From contig CAIZNN010000212.1 in NCBI GenBank assembly GCA_903934285.1, forward strand, positions 1 through 64,000: a stretch of 64,000 nucleotides of DNA. Reading direction: 5' to 3'. The stretch is from Akkermansiaceae bacterium. Lineage in GTDB: Bacteria > Verrucomicrobiota > Verrucomicrobiia > Verrucomicrobiales > Akkermansiaceae. The notes under the pieces were generated by a model that searched no databases, was not told the DNA's origin, and was given only the letters and a program-made list of their open reading frames with translations. Shown in pieces: positions 53,150 through 61,476 of this stretch; positions within the stretch are counted from its first letter, which is position 1, and every line of letters starts with the position of its first letter. The translations under genes and the position numbers were made by a program.

Positions 53150-54093
53150 GTACTCCTGCCAAGAATTATGTTTTCGGCCCCGTCCACTCGCGCCGCATCG
53201 GCCGCTCGCTGGGGGTGGACCTAGTGCCGTTCAAAACCTGCACCTATGACTGCATCTACTGCCAACTCGGAACCACGACCAACCGGACGCTCGAACGCAA
53301 GGAGTGGGTGCCAATGGATGCGGTGCTCGACGAGTTGAAGCGGAAACTCGAATGCCGTCCAGATTACATCACGCTCAGTGGTTCGGGCGAACCGACCTTG
53401 TATTCGCGCCTGGGCCAAATCATCCGCCGCATCCGGGCGATGAGCGATGTGCCGGTGGCGGTGCTGACCAATGGCTCGTTGCTGTGCCAGAAGGAAGTGC
53501 GTGAGGAAGTGGCCTTGGCCGATCTCGTGTTGCCCTCGCTCGACGCCGACATTGATTACAAGTTCCGCTTCATCAACCGGCCCCATCCGGACATCTCCTT
53601 CGAGCAAATGGTCGAAGGCTTGATCGCGCTCCGCCGCGAATTCAGCGGGCAGTATTGGTTGGAAGTGTTCCTGCTGGGCGGCTACACCGCGATCGAGGCC
53701 AATGTGAAAAGGCTCGCCGCCTTGGCCAAGCGCATCGGCCCGGATCGCGTGCAACTCAATACGGTCGCCCGTCCGCCAACCGAGGACTTCGCCATGGCAG
53801 TGTCTCCGGAAGCGCTCAAGAAATTCGCAAAGTTCTTCGACCCGCCTGCCGAAGTCATCGCCGAATACCCCTCGCATCTGAGTCACAAGTCGGACAAGAT
53901 CCAGCCCGGTGCGGTCCTCGAAATGTTGCGCCGCCGCCCCTGCACGGTGGAACATGTGTCACTCGGCATCGGATTGAACCGGTTGGAAGTCCTCAAGAAA
54001 CTCGAAGCCCTGATGGCAAAAAAACAAATCGAAACCTCCCGCCATGAGGGCGAGGTTTTCTACCGCGCCACCGGCCACCCGGAACCGTCATGA
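53146..54093 (+). CDS. Radical SAM protein (COG0731-type)
   Basis: This 315-aa protein has the radical SAM cluster motif CTYDCIYC (CxxxCxxC) near residues 32-39. LSGSGEPTLY lies near 82 and VAVLTNGSLL near 105, both typical of the fold. The C-terminal ~60 residues (RRRPCTVEHVSLGIGLNRLEVLKKLEALM) form a winged-helix-like end. COG0731 proteins are often linked to NifX, DUF134 and MBL hydrolases in anaerobes; the reaction is unknown. Both ends overlap neighbours by ATGA, so the ZIP-radical SAM-cupin set is tightly coupled. Confidence 0.9.
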   Translation: MSTPAKNYVFGPVHSRRIGRSLGVDLVPFKTCTYDCIYCQLGTTTNRTLERKEWVPMDAVLDELKRKLECRPDYITLSGSGEPTLYSRLGQIIRRIRAMSDVPVAVLTNGSLLCQKEVREEVALADLVLPSLDADIDYKFRFINRPHPDISFEQMVEGLIALRREFSGQYWLEVFLLGGYTAIEANVKRLAALAKRIGPDRVQLNTVARPPTEDFAMAVSPEALKKFAKFFDPPAEVIAEYPSHLSHKSDKIQPGAVLEMLRRRPCTVEHVSLGIGLNRLEVLKKLEALMAKKQIETSRHEGEVFYRATGHPEPS

Positions 54094-54674
54094 AGACCAC
54101 CCCGCCGTCCGGTTACCGCAGCACGCTTGGCATTGAGGCCGACAAGCGCGTTCTGGTGCGTTACCGCGACATGACCCGCGTGGATCCATGCCCGTATGGC
54201 GAGGCTTGCCGAATCGTCACGGGGGGCGAGGGTGGAGTCGCAAATGTCCACGTCATCACGGTGTCCCAGGGAGGCTTGCATTTTCACCGGCATTATGACG
54301 AGGTCTATTACGTCCTGGCCGGGACCGGAACAATGATGATCGCCGGATCCGAGTATCCCTTGCGGCCTGGGGCGGTGGTGGTGATTCCGGCGGGGGTGCC
54401 CCACGAATTGTGCGCTGCCGCAGATGGCCCGCTGGAATTCGTCATCTTCGGGACCCCACCCATGGCCATCGACGATCTGCGTGCGCGGCCCGAGCGGCTG
54501 GAGCACATGTTGGTGCCTGATGACCCGCAGTGTCCGATGCCGCAGAAATCCCCCGCAGACCAACCCGATCTCGCCGGCGGCAGCGGTCAGAACGCCGTCG
54601 CCGTTGAGGTCGCAGCCCAGGGCGAACAAGCCGAAGGACTCAGCCGACAGATCCGGACATTTCCAGCTCGATGA
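54090..54674 (+). CDS. Cupin-domain protein
   Basis: This 194-aa protein has a single conserved beta-barrel, with cupin motif 1 GGLHFHRHYDEVYYVLAGTG near residues 58-77 and motif 2 VVIPAGVPHEL near 100. These supply the His/Glu metal ligands. The last ~45 residues (QKSPADQPDLAGG...) are low-complexity, and the 3' end overlaps the convergent sufB gene by 35 bp, so the frame may have been extended by loss of an earlier stop. It overlaps the radical SAM stop by ATGA. Function unknown; metal sensing or small-molecule binding is possible. Confidence 0.8.
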   Translation: MKTTPPSGYRSTLGIEADKRVLVRYRDMTRVDPCPYGEACRIVTGGEGGVANVHVITVSQGGLHFHRHYDEVYYVLAGTGTMMIAGSEYPLRPGAVVVIPAGVPHELCAAADGPLEFVIFGTPPMAIDDLRARPERLEHMLVPDDPQCPMPQKSPADQPDLAGGSGQNAVAVEVAAQGEQAEGLSRQIRTFPAR

Positions 54675-56076
54675 GTTTGTTGATCTCCCGGGAGTATTGC
54701 AGTGGAAACCGTTGCACCAATTCATTGATAAAACCGTTCACGCTCAGGCTGCGTGAGGCACCCGCGGAAAGCCCGCGCTGGCGCATGTAGAAGATCTGCT
54801 CCTCGTCGAGCCGCGAGACACTCGCTTCGTGCTGGGCGATGTTGTTGTGCCCCCGCACTTGAATGGCGGGATAAGTGTAGGTACGGCTGGAGGCATCGAG
54901 CAGCAAGGCGTCGCACTCGGTGTGGTTGCGACAGCCCCGCACGGTCGCGGGCATGTCCACCCAGCCGCGATAGCCCGCCTGGCCATCCCCTAACGACACA
55001 CTTTTTGAAGTGATCGAACTGGAAGTCCGTGGTGCGCGATGTAACATTTTCGCGCCGGAATCGTGATGTTGCCCGGTCTTGGCAACGGTGATGGATAGTG
55101 CCTCCGCGGAAGCGCCCTCGCCCTCCAGCAGAGCGCAGGGATATTTCATCGTCAGCCGTCCACCGAGATTGCAGTCGATCCATTGGACGGATGCCCCGGC
55201 GGCGAGCCTCGCCCGCAGGATTGCAAGGTTGAAGACGTTAGGTCCCCAATTCTGCAACGCCACGTAGTTGAGCCGCGCATGCGCGCCGAGCACGAACTCG
55301 CCCACCGCGCAGTGCAAGGCCGGGCCCGGTCGGGCCGCCGAGGAGCAACTCTCGAAGAAAGTCACCTCTGCGCCCTCGCCTGCCACGATAAGAGTTCGCC
55401 CGAACTGGCTGTTGCCGCCCCCCTGCAGATGCATGAAGCACTTGAGCGGCGCGGTGACTTTCACCCCTGCCGGGATGTAGATGAACGAACCGCCGGAAAA
55501 CACTGCGGAGTTGAGTTGGGTGAAAAGGTTCTCGTCGCGGCCGATCACGGAGCCGAAGTGTGGCCGGAAGAGTTCTCCGTATTCCGTCAGACCACGCGTC
55601 GAATCGACGAAAACCACCCCGGCGCGGGCCCATGTCTCCTGCAGTCTGCCATAGACCACCTCCCCATCGATCTGCGCCTGCGCGCCGCCAAGAAACTCCC
55701 TTTCCTCGCGTGCCACGCCGAGCGTATCGAGCACTTGGGTTGTCGCCACACTGCCGGCCCCTCCCACCCGGTGCCGCGCCCGTGCCGGGGACGAGTAGTA
55801 GTGCAGCGAGTCAAAGGGTAATTCTTCCAACAACGGCGGGGCCCAGCGCACAGCCTGATCACTGCCGACAAAAGCGCGTAGCGCCTCCAGCCTTTGCGCC
55901 CGCAGCCACGTGGGCTCGCTCTTGCAGTCTGAAAGATACTCCACCGTGGCCGCGTTCAGGCCGACACCTGCATCGCGCTCCGCCGCCAATGCGGCAATCG
56001 CGCCGGTGGCCGCCAAGTCGCTCAACCCGAATGCTTCCGTCTGGTCATTCGGCATCATCTTACTGGTTTTTGGCAC
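54640..56076 (-). CDS. Fe-S cluster assembly scaffold protein (SufB-like)
   Basis: This 478-aa SufB/SufD-family protein is closer to SufB, with NSAVFSGGSFIYIPAGVKVTAPLK near residue 188 and RGCRNHTECDALLLDASSRTYTYPAIQV near 380-405 (with the conserved Cys). HNNIAQHEASVSRLDEEQIFYMRQRGLS follows. SufC, SufD and SufS are absent, so this is an orphan copy. A nine-codon open frame and operator site 4 lie directly upstream, shared with the divergent COG0523 GTPase. Confidence 0.9.
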   Translation of the reverse strand: MPKTSKMMPNDQTEAFGLSDLAATGAIAALAAERDAGVGLNAATVEYLSDCKSEPTWLRAQRLEALRAFVGSDQAVRWAPPLLEELPFDSLHYYSSPARARHRVGGAGSVATTQVLDTLGVAREEREFLGGAQAQIDGEVVYGRLQETWARAGVVFVDSTRGLTEYGELFRPHFGSVIGRDENLFTQLNSAVFSGGSFIYIPAGVKVTAPLKCFMHLQGGGNSQFGRTLIVAGEGAEVTFFESCSSAARPGPALHCAVGEFVLGAHARLNYVALQNWGPNVFNLAILRARLAAGASVQWIDCNLGGRLTMKYPCALLEGEGASAEALSITVAKTGQHHDSGAKMLHRAPRTSSSITSKSVSLGDGQAGYRGWVDMPATVRGCRNHTECDALLLDASSRTYTYPAIQVRGHNNIAQHEASVSRLDEEQIFYMRQRGLSAGASRSLSVNGFINELVQRFPLQYSREINKLIELEMSGSVG

Positions 56077-56091
56077 AGGTAAATTGGGAGT

Positions 56092-56121
56092 TTAATGGGA
56101 AAGAATGGTCAGCGAAGTCAT
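56092..56121 (-). other. Nine-codon leader frame upstream of sufB, copy of the MBL gene start
   Basis: The minus strand reads ATG then TSLTILSH and TAA, ending 15 bp before the sufB start. Its first 18 bases differ at two positions from the start of the MBL gene at 49,715 (MTSLTI), and it is the same distance (12 versus 13 bp) from its operator. It is either a fossil of a promoter duplication or a leader peptide for sufB. Confidence 0.6.
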
Positions 56122-56133
56122 TTTTTTCTGGAA

Positions 56134-56155
56134 GTTATGGGCATACGCCAATAAC
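56134..56155. promoter_or_regulatory. Palindromic operator site 4 (sufB / COG0523 GTPase)
   Basis: The arms are GTTATGGGC and GCCAATAAC around ATAC; this is the best match to the consensus. It lies 15 bp before the GTPase start codon and 12 bp before the leader frame of sufB. The right flank ACAAGCACTTTCGC is shared with sites 2 and 3. Confidence 0.82.
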
Positions 56156-56170
56156 AACAAGCACTTTCGC

Positions 56171-57151
56171 ATGACACACACCGACCGACGCCTGCGCGTG
56201 ACTGTTCTTTCCGGCTTTTTGGGATCCGGCAAAACCACCCTTCTGAACAATCTGCTGGCGACCATGGACCGCAAACGGGTGGCGGTGATTGAAAACGAGC
56301 TTGGAGCGATCTCAATCGACCACCATTTGGTCCTGCGCACTGAATTGGGCTCGCTGGAAACTGTGCAGGGGCGCACTTGCTGTGAGGCGAGGGAGGAATT
56401 CCTGCGGCTGGTGCATCAGATCGCCCAGGTGAAGGAGGATTACGACCATCTGATTGTGGAGACCACCGGGGTCGCCCATCCCGGCATGATCGCCCACGCG
56501 ATTTTGGGTGATTCCTTCCTCCAGCAGCACCTGGAACTCGACGGTGTGGTCACCGTGGTGGACGCCAAACACATTCTCGATCACATCGGTCAGGACGGAC
56601 ACGCCGAGGAACAAGTGGCCTACGCGGATCTGCTGGTCATCAACAAGATCGATCTGGTTTCTGACACCGAACTGCGCTGGGTCGAGGACGCGCTGATCGG
56701 CATTAACGCCGATTGCGAACGAGTCCTTGCGCAAGACGCGCAGGTTCCATCCGAGCGAATTCTGGACATCGGTGGCTTTGATTTGAAGCGCATTTCGCTA
56801 GGCGTAGGCGGATGCTCCAAAACCGCTAACGCACCTGCATCGGACAAGCCACACCGCCACGAAATCGAGACCATCTCGTTTGAGATTCCGGGCGAACTGG
56901 ATGCCAACCGCTTTAGCCAGTGGCTGCAACTCTTCATGGTCAGCCATACGGGCGATTTGTTTCGCGCCAAGGGCATCCTCGCCCTCCAAGCGGTGCCTGA
57001 ACGTATGGTATTTCAATGTGTGCATGGCATTTTCCGACTCTCCCTTGGCCAGCCATGGGTGATGGTCAACCGACGCTCGCAACTCGTCTTCATCGGCCGC
57101 AACCTGCGGCGGGCTGATATTTTATCAGGATTGGAGGCATGCAAGATATGA
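56171..57151 (+). CDS. COG0523 (CobW/ZNG-type) metal-chaperone GTPase
   Basis: This GTPase of about 326 aa starts [29 protein letters not shown] (Walker A near residue 15-22). It has an ETTGVAHPG Walker B region, the NKIDLV base-recognition motif near 157 and the CobW C-terminal domain. The family's CxCC metal motif is altered: the sequence after ETVQG is RTCCEAREE, with only the last two Cys. Members deliver zinc or cobalt and are often controlled by metal repressors. The frame open to 56,105 crosses operator site 4, so the ATG at 56,171 is preferred. It is coupled to the next gene by ATGA. Confidence 0.88.
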   Translation: MTHTDRRLRVTVLSGFLGSGKTTLLNNLLATMDRKRVAVIENELGAISIDHHLVLRTELGSLETVQGRTCCEAREEFLRLVHQIAQVKEDYDHLIVETTGVAHPGMIAHAILGDSFLQQHLELDGVVTVVDAKHILDHIGQDGHAEEQVAYADLLVINKIDLVSDTELRWVEDALIGINADCERVLAQDAQVPSERILDIGGFDLKRISLGVGGCSKTANAPASDKPHRHEIETISFEIPGELDANRFSQWLQLFMVSHTGDLFRAKGILALQAVPERMVFQCVHGIFRLSLGQPWVMVNRRSQLVFIGRNLRRADILSGLEACKI

Positions 57152-57813
57152 ACACTGACTCGATGGCGGAACATTTCGACCGCAAGGCTGCGGATTGGGA
57201 TGCGAATGAGCGGCACCTTGCCCTGACCGCAGATATTCTCGAAGCGGTTACGCGGGAATGGCCCGTCAATTTATCGCTACGACTGTTAGATTATGGTGCG
57301 GGGACCGGACTTTGTTCGCTGGCGCTGGCTCCGCGTTGCGCAAGTGTTCTTGCGATGGACGTGTCGGCCGGGATGTTATCGCGTCTGGAGGAAAAAGCCC
57401 GGGCGAGCGGGATGACCCACCTGCAAACCCGCCAGCAGGATCTTTGCTCGGAACCGCTCTTAGGCCAGCGCTTCGATGTGATCCTCTGCGCGATGACACT
57501 GCACCATGTCGCCGACATCGAACCTCTCCTGGAGCGTTTTCATGCGATGCTGGAACCCGGTGGATTCATCGCCATCGCCGATCTCGATAAAGAAGATGGA
57601 ACCTTTCACGACGAACCAGCCGGAGTCCATCACCACGGTTTCATCCGCGAATGCCTGAGCCGGCAAATGATGGCTGCGGGATTCACATACGTGACCATAG
57701 ATACCGTCCATAGTATCCGGAAAACCCGGAAATCCGGCATCATCGAGTATCCGGTTTTTTGCGCCATCGGCCGAACGAGACCCGCTGATAGTGACTCACA
57801 GCCACCGGTCTAA
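57148..57813 (+). CDS. Class I SAM-dependent methyltransferase
   Basis: This 221-aa protein starts [23 protein letters not shown]. The SAM loop [15 protein letters not shown] lies near residue 45, with [11 protein letters not shown] and [23 protein letters not shown] after it, the standard Methyltransf_11 order. The substrate is unknown. The ATG overlaps the GTPase stop; an in-frame ATG 9 bp upstream (57,139) is also possible. The DUF89 gene follows after 3 bp, so the three are one transcription unit. Confidence 0.87.
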   Translation: MNTDSMAEHFDRKAADWDANERHLALTADILEAVTREWPVNLSLRLLDYGAGTGLCSLALAPRCASVLAMDVSAGMLSRLEEKARASGMTHLQTRQQDLCSEPLLGQRFDVILCAMTLHHVADIEPLLERFHAMLEPGGFIAIADLDKEDGTFHDEPAGVHHHGFIRECLSRQMMAAGFTYVTIDTVHSIRKTRKSGIIEYPVFCAIGRTRPADSDSQPPV

Positions 57814-57816
57814 CAG

Positions 57817-58710
57817 ATGATAACTTCCACCGAATGCATTCCCTGCTTCATCAGACAGGCGGCCGAAGCCATCGCCTTGAGTGGGTTGGATTCATTTCAA
57901 CAGGCGAGGATTCTGCGAAAAGTCATGCATGATCTGGCAGACCTGGATTGGCAAGTTAGCCCACCGATGGTTTCGGCTCACTTACACCGGATCATCCGCG
58001 AAATGACTGGCGATCCCGACCCGTATCTCAGCGTCAAGAACCGGATGAACCGGCTTGCGCTGGACGCGCTGCCCGCGTGCAGGCAACTTATCACGGACGC
58101 TCTCGATCCACTCCATGCGATCATCCGGCTTGCCGTGGCCGGCAATTTGCTTGATAGCGGTGCGAAGACCCAAATCGCACCCGAGGACCTGCCGCAATTG
58201 TTTGCCACCTTGTGGGACCAGCCGCTGGCTGGCGACCCGCAAGAACTTTTCCACGCGGCGGAACAGGCCGAACGCATCCTCTTTCTCGCCGACAACGCTG
58301 GCGAGATTGTGTTGGATCGCCTCCTCATTGAGGCGTTGCCGATGGCCAAAGTGACCGTCGCGGTGCGCGGCAAACCGATCCTCAACGATGCCTTGCGTGA
58401 AGATGCCGCCTTGGCAGGCATCACGGCCCTCGTCCCGGTGATCGACAATGGCTCCGCCGCGCCTGGCACGGTCCTTGCGGATTGCACGGCGGAATTTTGC
58501 GCCCACTTCAAGCGGGCCGATCTGATCATCGCCAAAGGCCAGGGCAATTACGAAACCCTCTCGGAAACACGGGCTCCGATCTTCTTCCTCTTCACCGTCA
58601 AATGCCCGCTCGTGGCGGCTCAAATCGGGGAGCCCACCGGGACACTGGTCGCGAAGAAATCCGCGCTCTGGTCGGCAGGACCAACACGGATTTCAAGAAA
58701 ACATCGCTGA
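57817..58710 (+). CDS. DUF89/ARMT1-type metal-dependent phosphatase
   Basis: This 297-aa protein has the DUF89 landmarks STECIPCFIRQAAEA at the N-terminus (CxxC), ILFLADNAGEIVLDRLLIE near residue 166 with the metal-binding Asp/Asn, and LIIAKGQGNYETLSE near 232. Family members are damage-control phosphatases that hydrolyse sugar phosphates and damaged cofactors with Co, Mn or Ni. The N-terminal CxxC subtype is common in archaea and anaerobes next to NifX-like genes. It follows the methyltransferase by 3 bp. Confidence 0.88.
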   Translation: MITSTECIPCFIRQAAEAIALSGLDSFQQARILRKVMHDLADLDWQVSPPMVSAHLHRIIREMTGDPDPYLSVKNRMNRLALDALPACRQLITDALDPLHAIIRLAVAGNLLDSGAKTQIAPEDLPQLFATLWDQPLAGDPQELFHAAEQAERILFLADNAGEIVLDRLLIEALPMAKVTVAVRGKPILNDALREDAALAGITALVPVIDNGSAAPGTVLADCTAEFCAHFKRADLIIAKGQGNYETLSETRAPIFFLFTVKCPLVAAQIGEPTGTLVAKKSALWSAGPTRISRKHR

Positions 58711-58771
58711 AACGTGCCATGGTCATTCGCCCATGATAGACAACGAACCCCTCCCCAGTAACTTCAAACCG

Positions 58772-59239
58772 ATGAAAACAAAACAAGCCGCCCCCAAATC
58801 CGCCACCCCACTCTGCGACAGTCTCAACCAGGTTCTGGCCGATTCCTACGCGTTGATGTCGCTCACGCATCTTGCCCACTGGAATGTGGAAGGTCCCGGT
58901 TTCTTCGCGCTCCATACCGCCTTTCAAACTCAATACGAAGAACTTTTTGTCGCAATTGACGAGATCGCCGAGCGGATCCGGGCGTTGGATGCCTACGCCA
59001 TCGGCGGACTTGGCGCACTGGCCGCTGCCGCGCAAATGAAGGAATTCGTTGCCCCACTGCCGCAGGAGGAATATGTTCGCGCCTTGCTTGCCGCCAATGA
59101 GAAATTGGTCCGGGATGCGGCGTACGCACGCGATCTCGCGGGAGAATCCAATGACCCTGAAACCCAGGACCTCATGACGGTGCGCGTCACCCTCCACCAA
59201 AAAACCATCTGGATGCTCAAAAGCTTTCTCAAATCATGA
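58772..59239 (+). CDS. dps: Dps-family ferritin-like protein
   Basis: This 155-aa protein starts MKTKQAAPKSATPLCDSLN. The Dps ferroxidase pattern is clear: LTHLAHWNVEGPGFFALHTAFQTQYEELFVAIDEIAERIRALD (in parts: LAHWNVEGPGFFALH, then QTQYEELFVAIDEIAERIR), with the His, Asp and Glu ligands at the dimer interface. It stores iron and limits hydroxyl radical formation. The N-terminal Lys-containing tail is short. It starts 61 bp after DUF89, and its stop overlaps the first YeeE-type gene (ATGA). Confidence 0.9.
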   Translation: MKTKQAAPKSATPLCDSLNQVLADSYALMSLTHLAHWNVEGPGFFALHTAFQTQYEELFVAIDEIAERIRALDAYAIGGLGALAAAAQMKEFVAPLPQEEYVRALLAANEKLVRDAAYARDLAGESNDPETQDLMTVRVTLHQKTIWMLKSFLKS

Positions 59240-59781
59240 AAACCGATCCTGACGAAACCGCTTGTTGTCCGCTGCGCTCCGGACGCTGGAATCCTTACCT
59301 TGTTGGGACGGGCATCGGCGTATTGAGCATGGCGGTTTTCTCGCTGGCGGACAAACCGCTGGGGATCTCCACCGCATTGTCGCAGGCGTCGGGTGCATGT
59401 GCCGCGACGTTCATGGGTTGGGAGAAAGTCGGGGCGAATGCCTACTGGACGAAACATGTGCCGCAATGGGACTATGGCATGTTGTTTTTGGTTGGCACTT
59501 TTCTCGGTGCGATGGTGGCGGCAATCCTCGGCAAGGGCTTCCGTGTGGAAGCGGTGCCGAGTGTTTGGAGGGAGCGGTTCGGACCTTCGGTATTGAAACG
59601 AATGGCCGGCGCGGTCATCGGTGGGGTGCTCGTCATGTATGGTGCCCGCCTGGCTGGCGGCTGTACCAGCGGCCACGGGATCAGCGGATCGCTCCAGTTG
59701 GCGGTCGGAAGCTGGACGTTCTTTCTTGTGATGTTTGCCGCAGGCGCGGCAACAGCTTTGGTTATCTTCAAAAAATCCTAA
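59236..59781 (+). CDS. YeeE/YedE (TsuA-type) sulfur transporter, first half-protein
   Basis: This 181-aa membrane protein has about four hydrophobic segments and the conserved Cys motif LAGGCTSGHGISGSLQLAVGSW near residue 137. In TsuA/YeeE, such Cys residues guide thiosulfate through the membrane. It corresponds to one half of the larger YeeE proteins. CCPLRSGRW near the N-terminus is additional. Its start overlaps dps and the partner gene follows after 5 bp. Confidence 0.85.
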   Translation: MKTDPDETACCPLRSGRWNPYLVGTGIGVLSMAVFSLADKPLGISTALSQASGACAATFMGWEKVGANAYWTKHVPQWDYGMLFLVGTFLGAMVAAILGKGFRVEAVPSVWRERFGPSVLKRMAGAVIGGVLVMYGARLAGGCTSGHGISGSLQLAVGSWTFFLVMFAAGAATALVIFKKS

Positions 59782-59786
59782 CTCCT

Positions 59787-60350
59787 ATGCACAACGCGAT
59801 TCTTACCGGTGGGCCATTGATGGTCGGGGCGATTGTCTTCGGCTTTGTCTTCGGCTGGTTGCTCCAGCGCGGCGGGGTGACCGACTACAATGTGGTCGTG
59901 AACCAGTTCCGATTCAAGGACTTCACGGTCCTCAAAGTCATGCTGACCGCCGTGGTGGTGGGCGGGATCGGTGTGGCCCTCCTGCACGCGGGAGGGTTCG
60001 CCAACACCCACATCAAAGCTTCACCCATGCTGGCCATTGTCTTGGGGGCGTCGATCTTTGGCGTAGGCATGGTTATTTACGGATATTGTCCCGGTACCGG
60101 GTTGGCCGCCGTTGGCACCGGCAGCTTTCATGCGCTGGCAGGAGTTGTCGGCATGATGGGTGGCGGAATCCTCTACGCGCTCACCTTTCCTTGGGTCGCC
60201 AAGAACATCCTGCCAATCGCCGACGTTGGCACCATGACTCTGGACAAACTCTTTGGCATTCCAGTGTGGGCGGTATTTGTGATTCTGATGCTTGTGGCGA
60301 TCTGCGTGTTCGCCTTCGTTCAGAAGTTGGAGAAATCCTGCCGCGGGTGA
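59787..60350 (+). CDS. YeeE/YedE sulfur transporter, second half-protein
   Basis: This 187-aa membrane protein starts MHNAILTGGPLMVGAIVFGFVFGWLLQRGGVTDYN. It has the family motif GYCPGTGLAAVGTGSFHALAG near residue 97 with a conserved Cys and a C-terminal anchor helix. Together with the preceding protein it makes a full YeeE-type unit. It probably imports thiosulfate or another sulfur species, feeding the Fe-S and sulfur chemistry of the region. The frame is open upstream to 59,262 only by overlap with its partner. Confidence 0.85.
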   Translation: MHNAILTGGPLMVGAIVFGFVFGWLLQRGGVTDYNVVVNQFRFKDFTVLKVMLTAVVVGGIGVALLHAGGFANTHIKASPMLAIVLGASIFGVGMVIYGYCPGTGLAAVGTGSFHALAGVVGMMGGGILYALTFPWVAKNILPIADVGTMTLDKLFGIPVWAVFVILMLVAICVFAFVQKLEKSCRG

Positions 60351-60502
60351 GCCAACCGATTGAATCATTCAGCATGAGAATGCGGCGGAGGGTACGGCAG
60401 GAACAGTAATTTGCCAGACACCAATTCGGTCAAGAGCTCCTTCGCCCAAGGCCTCAACGCGGCAAATGAGCCCCCCGAAGGGAAGCCCAAACCGCAGGGA
60501 TA

Positions 60503-61282
60503 TTATGATTTCTTTCCGTTATCGCCTGATTTCTTGCCCGCGTCGCCAGTGATATTGCCAGTCATCGGCACGAACCTCACCGGCACCACGGCGCGCTGAT
60601 CGAGCTTACCATTCTTCTTGTGCAAAACATACAACGTTTGGTGGCCGGTTGTGCCGACCGGAATGACCATGCGTCCTCCTTCCTTGAGTTGATCGACCAA
60701 TGGCTGTGGGATACGGTCGGGGGCACAGGTTACGATCACAGCATCGAACGGTGCCGCTTCCGGCCAACCCTTGTAGCCATCGCCGGAGCGGGTCATCACG
60801 TTGCTGTAGCCGAGCAGCTTCAATGTCTTTTCCGCCCGCTGTGCAAGCGGTTCCACAATTTCGATCGTGTATACCGTTTTGACCAATCCCGCCAGGACCG
60901 CAGCCTGATAGCCCGAGCCGGTACCCACTTCGAGCACTTTGTCGGTGGGCTTGGGTTCGAGCTTCTCGGTCATGAACGCAACCATGAACGGCTGCGAAAT
61001 CGTTTGGTCGTAACCTATCGGCAGCGGGTTGTCTTCATAGGCCCGGTCCCGAAGCGATGGCGGCACAAATGCCTGCCGAGGCACTTTGCCCATCACCGCC
61101 AGCACTGCGGAGTCCGTGATCCCGCGATCAGGTGCCGCTAGCTGCTGCTTGACCATCTGCTCGCGGGGCGCCGCAAAATCCATCTCGTCGGCACGGGAGT
61201 TGCCGCAAAACGCCGCCAGCCACATTGACCAAAGTGCCAACGATGCACCAACACGTTTACCGTAGAACAATTTCATCTTCAC
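60503..61282 (-). CDS. pcm: Protein-L-isoaspartate O-methyltransferase, exported form
   Basis: This 259-aa protein has a signal peptide (MKMKLFYGKRVGASLALWSMWLAAFCGNSRA) and a complete PCMT domain: REQMVKQQLAAPDRGITD, PRQAFVPPSLRDRAYEDNPLPIGYDQTISQPFMVA (in parts) and the SAM loop VLEVGTGSGYQAAVLAGL. It repairs isoaspartyl residues in damaged proteins. Most Pcm are cytoplasmic; export implies a periplasmic role, which needs SAM there or incomplete export, so a membrane-anchored cytosolic form is an alternative. The tail is low-complexity Lys/Gly/Asp. Confidence 0.88.
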   Translation of the reverse strand: MKMKLFYGKRVGASLALWSMWLAAFCGNSRADEMDFAAPREQMVKQQLAAPDRGITDSAVLAVMGKVPRQAFVPPSLRDRAYEDNPLPIGYDQTISQPFMVAFMTEKLEPKPTDKVLEVGTGSGYQAAVLAGLVKTVYTIEIVEPLAQRAEKTLKLLGYSNVMTRSGDGYKGWPEAAPFDAVIVTCAPDRIPQPLVDQLKEGGRMVIPVGTTGHQTLYVLHKKNGKLDQRAVVPVRFVPMTGNITGDAGKKSGDNGKKS

Positions 61283-61476
61283 CTATACATGCGACATCCA
61301 CCATCGCTTTTATTCAGAAATCTTACTCTGATTTTTGGTTGTGTCAGGGGGGCTGCTCACCATGGACCGCCAGTGGAGCCGCGCACGAACAGCTGAACGG
61401 TTCACGCCGGAGATACCCCGGTTTGCCGACGGATGGCAGCATCGCGCAAATCCGGTGGGCCTGCTTACGATACCGG

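Noticed and set aside
54060-54725. Minus-strand frame with a dockerin-like CDLNGDGVLT
   Set aside because: It lies antisense to the convincing cupin gene; the calcium-loop-like string is a chance reading of GC-rich DNA.
56105-56170. Longer N-terminus of the COG0523 GTPase ([19 protein letters not shown]...)
   Set aside because: It would be translated from operator site 4 and the antisense of the MBL-like leader; the family N-terminus begins at the ATG at 56,171.
60411-60599. 62-codon plus-strand frame after the YeeE pair
   Set aside because: It overlaps the 3' end of pcm on the other strand, has low-complexity composition and no clear ribosome-binding site.
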